Assembly: GCA_034509495.1 (NCBI GenBank)
Contig: CM067524.1
Coordinates: 14,243,156-14,307,155 of the forward strand
DNA: 64,000 nt
From: Acestrorhynchus altus
Lineage: Eukaryota; Chordata; Actinopteri; Characiformes; Acestrorhynchidae
Direction of reading: 5' to 3'
Every line of letters begins with the position of its first letter. The first letter of the stretch is position 1. Below the pieces are notes generated by a model. The model ran no database searches. It was not told the origin of the DNA and was given only the letters and a program-made list of their open reading frames with translations. This document shows, in pieces, positions 34,653 through 64,000 of the stretch. The translations under genes were made by a program, and so were the position numbers.

Positions 34653-36144
34653 CACACTCTCTCACTCTCACACACACTCTCACTGTCTCTCTCTCTGTCC
34701 TTTGTGTTTTGATATGATCTGTTTTTTCTTTGTTGTAGAGAAGTTAATGGCTCAGGGTTGCAGAGATTGGGTGTGACTCTATTTTTTTCTGTTGCAGCCT
34801 TTGGGATAAACAGTATCTTGTACCAGAGAGGAATCTATCCTGCAGAGACTTTCACCAGAGTCACTCAGTATGATATGAGTCTTCAGCTCACCACAGACCC
34901 CAAATTGAAGAACTATCTCACCAACGTTGTGACACAACTTAAAGGTAGATAGATTGCACAGATATAGCTACATCATGCACTTTGTGAATCCAGCCTCATA
35001 ACTTGCCCTTTATCTTGTTTGCCCTGCCCTTTATTTTGGCAGAATGAGTATGTCTGACAACAGTATGTCTTGAATGAAATGTATTGTCTATAGAAATGGC
35101 TATTTTACTATTACAGACATGAATAGTCTTTCTGTTTGCTTGTCTTGTGCACTCTTCATGGGTTTTCACTTTTGGCTGGACTGTTTCCTGCAGAGTGGCT
35201 GTTTGATTGCACAGTGCAGAAGCTGGTGGTAGTTATCACATGCCTTGAGACGAATGAAGTCTTGGAGAGGTGGCAGTTTGACATTGAGTGTGACAAGACA
35301 GCCAAGGAGAGCAGGTATTCCCATATTTGTAGGGAGAGTAGTAGCTTGGGTTTAACAGTGAATAAGTCACAAATGTATTTTAATCTCTTTATTGAAGTAT
35401 GTTCAAATTATATGCAGAGGTTTGTGCATTTTTTAATATAAAGGGTGGTTTGCTGCATATTTTAGTGCTCCCAGGGAAAAGTCTATGAAAGCCATCCAGG
35501 AAGAAATCCGATCTGTTATCAGACAAATCACAGCCACCGTCACCTTCTTGCCTTTGCTGGAAACTGCTTGTAAGTATGCTACCTTTTCTGTTATAGTACA
35601 GAATTAAAAATTCTGTACTATAACATTTATTCTACTTACCTTTATTAAACTATTATACTTGCATATTATGAAATCATGATTTACAACACTACTGTTTGTT
35701 TTAGTTTCCCCTAATTCCAGTGCATCTAACACAACTAATGATCTGAATAACAAACCCTTGCCCTTGGCAGTGGTACTGTAGAACCAGGATTGAGAGCAAT
35801 TGATTTTCAGTTGACTAATTGCTACATAGGCTGTCAAATGTATTGTTATGAGTCTTGCACTAGGACTCGTATTTTGTAAACAGCATTTTTCTCCCAGTAC
35901 AATGTGACAAATGTTAAAATACCTTCCATTCCCAAGTTGACATTTTGTATTCAACTTTTGACTTGCCACAGGTGCCTTTGACCTCTTGATCTACACAGAC
36001 AAAGATCTAGAGGTTCCAGAGCAGTGGGAGGAATCTGGGCCTCAACTTATTGACCAGTCGGAGGAGGTGCGGCTCCGGTCTTTCACTACATCAATCCACA
36101 AAGTGAACAGTATGGTGGCCTACAAAAGGACAAACTCTGCGTAA
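34206..36144 (+). CDS. mad2l1: MAD2 spindle assembly checkpoint protein, complete (5 exons)
   Basis: The coding exons are 34206-34269, 34798-34944, 35194-35314, 35466-35569 and 35972-36144, all with GT-AG borders and matching phases. They join to 609 nt (202 residues plus stop; human MAD2L1 has 205). The protein is a single HORMA domain (about residues 8-195). Recognisable blocks are GITLKGSAELVAEFF, FGINSILYQRGIYP, VLERWQFDIECDKTAKE, SVIRQITATVTFLPLLE, FDLLIYTDKDLEVPEQWEES and RLRSFTTSIHKVNSMVAYK. MAD2 converts from an open to a closed form on MAD1 at unattached kinetochores and then sequesters CDC20, blocking APC/C; the C-terminal block is the mobile safety belt that closes over the ligand. 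The ATG has a good context (GAACCATGT) and the N-terminus aligns with the family after a few variable residues. No disabling change is seen, so the gene looks functional. Confidence 0.97.
34580..34645. repeat. (CT)n microsatellite in mad2l1 intron 1
   Basis: A 66-bp CT tract within the 528-bp first intron, followed by CACACTCTCTCA-type imperfect repeats to about 34695. Confidence 0.95.
34798..34944 (+). CDS. mad2l1: mad2l1 coding exon 2
   Basis: Acceptor TTGCAG, donor AAAG|GTAGAT. It encodes SFGINSILYQRGIYP through NVVTQLK, the early helices of the HORMA core. Confidence 0.95.
35194..35314 (+). CDS. mad2l1: mad2l1 coding exon 3
   Basis: Acceptor CCTGCAG, donor GCAG|GTATTC. It encodes EWLFDCTVQKLVVVI through ECDKTAKES, the central beta-sheet region and the conserved VLERWQFDIE block. 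Confidence 0.95.
35466..35569 (+). CDS. mad2l1: mad2l1 coding exon 4
   Basis: Acceptor TTTTAG, donor TGCTT|GTAAGT. It encodes APREKSMKAIQEEIRSVIRQ through FLPLLETA, including the helix that precedes the safety belt. A perfect 17-bp hairpin begins 20 nt after the exon. Confidence 0.95.
35589..35625. repeat. Perfect 17-bp hairpin in mad2l1 intron 4
   Basis: TGTTATAGTACAGAATT (35589-35605), loop AAA, then the exact reverse complement (35609-35625). It starts 20 nt after the exon 4 boundary. Confidence 0.92.
35972..36144 (+). CDS. mad2l1: mad2l1 coding exon 5 with stop codon
   Basis: Acceptor GCCACAG. It encodes CAFDLLIYTDKDL through HKVNSMVAYK and a short variable tail (RTNSA), then TAA at 36142-36144. 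This is the safety-belt region that traps MAD1 or CDC20. Confidence 0.95.
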
Positions 36145-36250
36145 CTATGTTCCTATCTGGCTTTGTTTGTTTCTGTACATATTTGTGATGTTTCTGATGT
36201 TCTGTTGCCATTTGCTGAGGTTTTATATTTCTGTACCCCCAGAAAATGGA

Positions 36251-36256
36251 AATAAA
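36251..36256 (+). terminator. mad2l1 poly(A) signal
   Basis: A canonical AATAAA lies 107 nt after the stop codon and is the first one downstream of it. It predicts a very short 3' UTR. Confidence 0.75.
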
Positions 36257-36539
36257 TGCCCTACTTTGACCCACTTCAAACATTGAATCTTGCATTTTTC
36301 ATTTAGGATGCATGCGATAACAGCAGATGGTCAGTAGATGGCATCAGTGTATTAGAAGAGGGAGGCGGGGATGATGAATCTGGTATATTCTTATTTCCTT
36401 TCCTCATATTTTGATTCCTCCTTCTGAAGGGGCATTAAAGTGAAACAAAATAGTTTTGGACAAGATTTCTGATGACTAGCAGGGATTGTGGTCTCCAGGC
36501 ATCCTTAAGCACAGTTGTGTAAAGAACAATATAAAGATA

Positions 36540-37068
36540 CAAGGGTTGGACAATGAAACTGAAACATCTGTCATTTTAGTGTGGGAGGTTTCATGGCTAA
36601 ACTGGAGCAGCTTGGTGGCAAATCTTCATTAATTGCACATTGCACCAGTAAGAGCAGAGTGTGAAGGTTCAATAAGCAGGTAAGAGCACAGTTTATCAAA
36701 ATATTGCAATGTATACAACATTATGGGTGACGTACCAGAGTTCAAAAGAGGACAAATTGTTGGTGCACGTCTTGCTGGCGCATCTGTGACCAAGACAGCA
36801 AGTCTTTGTGATATATCAAGGGCCATGGTATCCAGGATAAATGTCAGCACCACCAAGAAGGATGAACCACATCCAACAGGATTAACTGTGGAAGCAAGAG
36901 GAAGCTGTTTGTAAGGGATGTTCTGGTGCTAACCCAGATTGTATCCAAAAATGTCAATCCCAAGACGAATTGACGCTGTATTGGCTGCAAAAGGAGGCCC
37001 TAGTACACCATACTAATAAATTATTGTGGTCTAAACCCAGGTGTTTCAGTTTCATTGTCCAACCCCTG
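36540..37068 (+). mobile_element. Internally deleted Tc1-like transposon with intact ends
   Basis: The ends CAAGGGTTGGACAATGAAAC and GTTTCATTGTCCAACCCCTG-type inverted repeats are nearly perfect, and each side carries the TA target duplication. Inside, the plus frame VPEFKRGQIVGARLAGASVT and KTASLCDISRAMVSRI is the transposase helix-turn-helix. It then jumps to the extreme C-terminus (RIDAVLAAKGGPSTPY). The whole catalytic DDE core is missing, so the element could only move with a transposase supplied elsewhere. Confidence 0.9.
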
Positions 37069-39280
37069 TATTGGGGCTGGCATATTATAAGTGGCCATTA
37101 TTTGCTAGTGGTCTGTATGTAGTATGTATGTGTACTGTAATGTATGTAAATTTAGTGTGTAGAAAATGTTAGTACAGTACTGAGAACTCATTATTAAACT
37201 ATACCAAGGTAAATACAATTTTCCATAAAGTGGCACCTTTAAAATGTTGAACGTCCATCACTTAATGGATGATGGCCTGAAGGATAGAAGAGGAATCAGT
37301 AATTTGAGATATGAGATTCCCCCAATATGCAAGCAGCTGAACAAATCCGCAAGTGAAAATGAGTTAAGACTTGGACACTCTGTTATATGCAAACACGCTA
37401 TACTTGGTTTGAAGTAGTCAGACAATGATTGGTTTGCATCAAGTTTGTGTCTGAGAGTCACTGCGTGTTGTCCAAGTGTGCTTTCATTGATGGACAGTTG
37501 GTATATTTCCCTTTGAACTGGCCATTCTGTGAACATCAAAGGAAAGCTTTTTGTTGATGACCCAACTGAAAGGAGAACCAGAGAGAGACACCTGCTAGGC
37601 TGATCAGCATGAGAAAAAGGAGACTAATGAAGCTGTATGATGTCTGCACTGTAAATCATGTATCTGGACATGAAGAGTTTTGCACACCCTGATGTTTTAG
37701 AAAAAACTATCAAGAATACATGTGTAATGTAAGAATTGTGTTGTGTTTGAAGAAATCTAGTGAGGTTGATTTAAAAGTCAAATTAACCAGAATCACAATC
37801 ATTGTGGGCCAAAGGGGCTCTGAATATGGGCAATTTTTTTTAAATTATACACACAGTGTTTAGAGATGCTTCTGAAACTTTTTTTTATTCTTTAGATTTA
37901 TAGAACTGATGTGCACTGAAGGATTATATTGCAAAGCCAGATCCATAGATTAATGAGGGAGAGTAACATTTTCTGATTGCTTCAACACACAGCATTCACC
38001 CAAGGGGAGGGGACCCCTTGATTTATCACTTACATCAGATGCAGTCAATCAACCCAGACATGTTCCATAAGTGACTTGATTCTTTAGTTTCCAACAGGAG
38101 TTGCTATGATGTTTTGGACAAACACTGGACTTGGATTGTCAGTGGTTACATCTAGATAAACACGCTTGAGTCAAAAGATATAAAAGTGTAAAACATGATT
38201 TATAAATACAGCATGGACATACCACATTGAAGTTTATTTATGTTTTTCTTGACTAGCCATTCTGTTGGATGGCTAAAAGTGTATATACAGAGATGGGATT
38301 CTGGCAGTGAGTTAGCTAGCAAAGTTAGCCAAGTATCTCACATTCTATAGTAAAGAAGCCCATGAATGTTTGCATCTATTGTAAGTGATTAATCATTTTA
38401 ATCAGCCTTTTGCTTGCTTTTGCTGAAGTATTTACTTTCTAGTCTGACCAGCTGTGATGTTTAAACTGTTCTAAACTAAATAAGCACATGGATATTTGAC
38501 TGAGACAGCGCTAAGTAATAAATAATTTTAATTAGGAACACCCCCCCAACCTATTCTTTTACCAATCTTATCAGTTGAGAGTTATGCAGTGACTTTGAGT
38601 TTTGTAATATGCTTCATATCATCTCTTCAGATGGAAATCTGAATGCCTCTCCATATAGTGACCTATGTCAAGTAATCATGCTTTTCTCCATATAAAACCA
38701 ACATATATAAACAGAAATTAGGAGGGAGGGGGAGAGGTGGTGGTGGTCACACACACTTGTGAATAATTAAAAATCTATTTTTTCCTTCAACAGTTTTATG
38801 CAAGTTTTGTTCATGTTGACATAAACCAAAGTCTCACCACATAACACAGACTTGATGTAATGTTAATAAATATACAAAAGACGTGAAAATAGTAACACAA
38901 AGTGAAAAAAAGAAAACATTCCTTTGTATATCTAAAGTGGAGTCTTTGCAGTTGTCTATGTCAGCTTAGCTCTATGGTGCACTATAGTGAGAAATCATTA
39001 ATGTTGTTCGTGCATCTACCTCTGTATCGTCAGTTCAGTGAGTGAGCCACAGGTAACCCCAAGATGGGTCTAAAACAATAAATAGAGCTCTGTATCAATG
39101 TCCTTACATAGAGGCTACATAGAGTCGGGAGTGACATCCCCCCACCCTCATCTATCTACTCTTCACTGTTGCATTGTAAAGACTTATTTATATTGCCTGG
39201 AAGGGTCAAAGCTTCTGACGGCTACCCTGCCCTCGCATACACAGCCCTTCAGTGATTGATGCTGTTTAGGGGAAGCAGTA
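37069..39280. other. Region between mad2l1 and pde5a: no gene seen
   Basis: It lies beyond both poly(A) signals and may include the long 3' UTR forms of pde5a. No coding block or repeat is recognised. The 93-codon minus frame at 37258-37539 has no family resemblance. Confidence 0.4.
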
Positions 39281-39281
39281 T

Positions 39282-39301
39282 TTTATTTGCTGTATTTTAT
39301 T
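39282..39301 (-). terminator. Candidate pde5a poly(A) signals (two AATAAA)
   Basis: Two AATAAA hexamers on the minus strand (39296-39301 and 39282-39287) lie about 460 nt beyond the pde5a stop codon. This would give a short 3' UTR; long 3' UTR forms extending further left cannot be excluded. Confidence 0.5.
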
Positions 39302-39756
39302 TGCTATTTAGTTTTAAAAATGAAGCTGAATTTCTCCTGTAGATCCATCATAGTTATTTTTCTGGATAAGTGAAAACAATTCATTATCAAGGCCAATAGC
39401 ATCCAAGTATCACCAAGCTTAAATCAGCCCTCATTTACAGTCTATAAGCAGTTTCATCATCGACTTTGATTAAATTACAACCACACAGACTTAGCACAAA
39501 CTTTGATTTGTGAGGAATAAATTGTTTCAGTGCTGTATCTGCCCCCACCCCCTGAACTAGATGGAACTAACATGATTGTACTGTGTCTCAAAGGCAAAAC
39601 GGCATTGTTTGCAAACTCATTGTGAAACTAGTAGCAGAAATCATGGGAATTATCAGTTGCTTAAACCTAAGCATCTGTTGAAGGGGTTACATGGAAAGGA
39701 CAGACTTTGTCTTGCAGTTGCAGATGAGTTATTCGTGTTGGTCACAATTTGTGAGT

Positions 39757-60696
<20,940 letters not shown>

Positions 60697-63600
60697 CTGT
60701 GGGGTCAAAAAAGAAAACTTAAAAAAGGTCTGAACTTTAAGTTTGTGGAAAACAATGTCAGTCAGAATGTGCAGTTCTGAAGTTCATTTTAAGTTTACTG
60801 CGTATGAAGGAAATTGCCTGTATGAAGATAAACATTTTTTTCTAACTTGTCATTTTAATAAAACAGTTTGTAAGTCAGTATGTAAACATTTTGAATGTAA
60901 GCAGCCTGCAGAAAAATAGGTATGGGATGCCTTTTTTGTAGATGCAGCACCAATTCTGGGACATGTCTGGTATACCACACGGAAGTAATATGCATGAAAA
61001 CAGGCTTAAGAGAAAAATAGTCATATAAAAACAAGTTTTTGTAGCATAGAGGGTAACAAAAACACCTTCCCAGAATAGGAGCTTGAAGAGCACTCCAGAT
61101 TACACCAATAAGAGCCCATGAGAATGGCTCACCTACCTGTGTTCTTATGAAAGAAGGACAAAAACTTACTAACATTCAATGAAAGTCATTGAAACCTAAC
61201 TTGGAAAATGGAGATACGATGTTTTTGCATGACAACAATCCCAATGGATAAGGCCTTTGGCCATATATTATAAATATAAATTATTTGATTGTTGTTGGTA
61301 CTTAACCCACATAATCATCAGAAACAGGCTGTAAAGGTAGAATATGTTTATTCATCTTAATATAACTTCTAACTACATGCATTTTGAAACATTTCCCCAA
61401 ACTCGTTAAATGATGAGCTTTGATTAAAGCAAAACACTGTTGCAAGCACTACGCAACAGCAGCCAAGAGCAACCAGCTGTATGTTTTCTTGTTAGGCTAC
61501 TGGAATTCGTAAGGAGCAAGTTTCCCTGAAGCATTCCAGTGAGAAACATGTGCTATTTTCAAAAAGAATTATGATCTGCAGAAACATTCTTTCATGAGCT
61601 TAGTCCTCTAATTGGGAACATCCTTAAAACTTTCACGAAAAGGAAGCAGCCCAGAAATGGTTCTACATACTTTCACTACAGTAAAATTCTTCAGGATCTG
61701 ACTTCCTAATACATGAATGATTGAGGAGGAATTGTTGGCAATTGAACAATGATTTTTTATATTGCCAATTATCTCTATTATCACAGATAAAAAAACTCTT
61801 AAAATCCAATCCAATGTTATCAATAAAAAATCCAGTAGTTCACAAAATTACGAGTAATGTCCTGAGTTTTGGCAGATTCCTTTGAGCAACAAATAACTGG
61901 CTCAGATAATAAATAAGTGGCTACATGTTCAAAGACAAATGTACTGTATTTAGCTTATAGAAGTATGTAAGCATTCTAAAAATGTGCTTCACTCCACAGA
62001 AGTAATATGTAAAGTATTGCATTATTATGGGAGAAAACAGGAATGAATGCCTGCTTCTCTCTTCTGCTCATATTTCACAAAACACACACTCTTTCTCTAT
62101 TAACTTTTAAGTAGAAAATTATATTTCCTAAGGTAAGAAAACATAGGATTTTCAACATAGGATTGTGCTTTTTAAATACTGTAACACCTAATAAGATTCT
62201 GACATTGTTTTTCCACATGTTGGATGTCCAGCCACATGTGTGAGTAATATAACTGTCAAAAAACAGCACTTGTGGCTTTAATGAAGCGCCGACATAAAAA
62301 AACACAGCCATCTACGTGCAGTTTGGGAGCTTGTTCTGAGCCTCAGCAAAAAGCCTCGGACGATTTCCAAAAGAAAGAAAATCCCTCCATCCAGACAGGT
62401 TAGGCTAAGCAAATTGTGATTAAGCACCTGTCAAAGGCACTTAAGAGGAGCTCATGGTTCATGCCAAGGTGTACTCCAACAAGGGTATAACCATTGTGTC
62501 TGAATGTTTTCTTTCAAGAGAAAGCTATAAAAAGGCCTTGTGCTATGTTACCATTGTCTGCATGAGATAAATATGTCATGGGTATAATTTGAGAAAGACA
62601 TGCAGACATTATTTATCTGCTTAACATGCCACATCAACTTAAAGTAGTGGTTTTGAGATGTATGGCTGTAATGATACACTTACAAAATACAATATGATTC
62701 AAAATATTCAGTGATTTTCATCAAAATTCAGCGATGAAAATTCTATACAGTTCCTAATCTTCTGCTATTCAATGGCTGTACTATAACTGAACAGTTCAAC
62801 TGCATTCAATATAATAATGAACTCAATGCCTACAAATAGAATTCATGATGCACTGTCACATTTACACACAGTCACACACACATTCACATTATTGCTTTGC
62901 GACCTGACAGAATGCAGTTAGGGCTGCCATGATGTTAATGCAACATTTTTAAATTATTATTTTTTATGAATTTACTTTTTAATTTCTTGAACACTTCAGT
63001 GTAATTCCTGCGTACATGAGGTCATTATTTTCAACTTTAGTCATCTGCCGGCTCCATCCAGAGATGAAGTTTAGAAGTCATGGCAACTGACTGAACCTGA
63101 TAAATAAGGTTCTAGCTAAAAATTTCCAAACACCCAATGGTGTGGAAAGTGTGGGATTACTTGAAATTAGCACAAAATATAAGTGTGGTTTGCATATTGT
63201 GCATAAGTTATTTCTGAGATTTTTAATCATTTCTTAGTGTATGAAATGCCATAAATACTATAGATCACATTTAAATAACAGTATATTTTTTTAAATAGAA
63301 ACTTTAAAATGCCCTGTGTTTACTGTTTTTCAGGTTTCCAAATTGGATTTACATTTCTGCTTTTCAGTATGACTTTGTCAACATTTTTGTCAACATATAT
63401 ATAACAATATTAATAACACTGATACTAACAAATATTATTGCAATGGATCAAATTAAAGCCTTCAATTGATATGATTAAAAGGTAGAAAGAAAACAGCATG
63501 TACCATTGAACAATCTGAATTTTCTGTAAACTGACTAAAACTGAGGTCTTCTGGTCCACTTAAAAGTGGGCATTGGAAGGGCAGAGTCCAACCATAATCA

Positions 63601-64000
63601 GCAGTTAAAAGTGTCATAATATTACAGGCCAATAAAAATGAGTAAGTGGAAAAAGTAAGTAATTCAGGCTGTAATTTTCTCACATGAGGAGGGAAAAAAC
63701 CACAGAGGAGTTACTGTGCATTTCATTTTTTTTAATGAAAATGAAATCTAGCATCTACTTTTATAGTAAGCTCTGTTGGCTCAAAGACTGGCAGGTGTGT
63801 TGCATATTAAAACTCTTAATTAAAGGACTATCTCATTTGTTGTCCACATGGCAGTTTTTATGTCACAATAGTTTTTGTATTTTGTGTGTGCAGGTAAACC
63901 AGAACTTTGAAAGCAATTGCCACAAGCTGCAGATGGCATGGGTTGTTTTGCTGTGCTGAGTTTCAGGCATTACGCAATCAAAACAGCATTGTGAAGAGGT
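60697..64000. other. pde5a intron, right edge: no further exon found
   Basis: I searched the minus strand for the preceding GAF-B exon (expected to contain an FHME-type block) and did not find it. Sequence is AT-rich with no recognised repeats. The upstream exon should lie beyond the window. Confidence 0.5.

Noticed and set aside
39180..39300. First candidate for the pde5a last exon (minus strand, YCFP- and SRQKL-like pieces)
   Set aside because: A stop follows immediately and there is no acceptor. The true last exon at 39757-39879, with LLEGCRKNRQNW, fits fully.

Overview
This is vertebrate nuclear DNA, almost certainly from a ray-finned (teleost) fish. Genes are split by GT-AG introns, the composition is AT-rich with long dinucleotide repeats, and the interspersed repeats are teleost-like: Tc1-type transposon relics, tRNA-derived SINEs, LINE 3' ends with the fish-type tail, and small non-autonomous DNA elements. 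The repeat mix would suit an otophysan fish (characin or catfish relatives), but that is only an impression.

Three protein-coding genes are supported. (1) The first coding exon of arylsulfatase J (arsj), minus strand, 6383-6657, lies in a GC-rich promoter island; the rest of the gene is beyond the left edge, so 1-6382 is its intron 1. (2) A complete five-exon mad2l1 (spindle checkpoint protein MAD2), plus strand, 34206-36144, has a compact CpG-rich promoter and a poly(A) signal. (3) The last 14 coding exons of pde5a (cGMP-specific phosphodiesterase 5A), minus strand, 60696 down to 39757, encode the end of the GAF-B domain, the linker and the whole catalytic domain. Its 5' exons are beyond the right edge. 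mad2l1 and pde5a converge tail to tail, with about 3 kb between their poly(A) signals. ARSJ, PDE5A and MAD2L1 are also linked on human 4q26-q27, so the neighbourhood is ancient.

The 27 kb between arsj and mad2l1 has no functional gene that I can support. It holds transposon relics, a LINE fragment, two SINEs (one with a perfect 10-bp target-site duplication), a nested-element cluster at 22.0-24.1 kb, a large inverted repeat at 27.1-27.6 kb, and a degraded intronless eIF4G retrocopy at 29.6-30.7 kb. The pde5a introns hold further copies of the same families.

The genes do not form a pathway. ARSJ is a secretory-pathway sulfatase, MAD2 acts at kinetochores and PDE5A hydrolyses cytosolic cGMP. 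I found no undescribed multigene system. The most unusual signals are a perfect 39-bp hairpin at 9253-9335, tandem splice donors 9 nt apart in a short pde5a exon, the inverted duplication at 27 kb and the eIF4G retrocopy. No database search was possible; family names come from recognising motifs.
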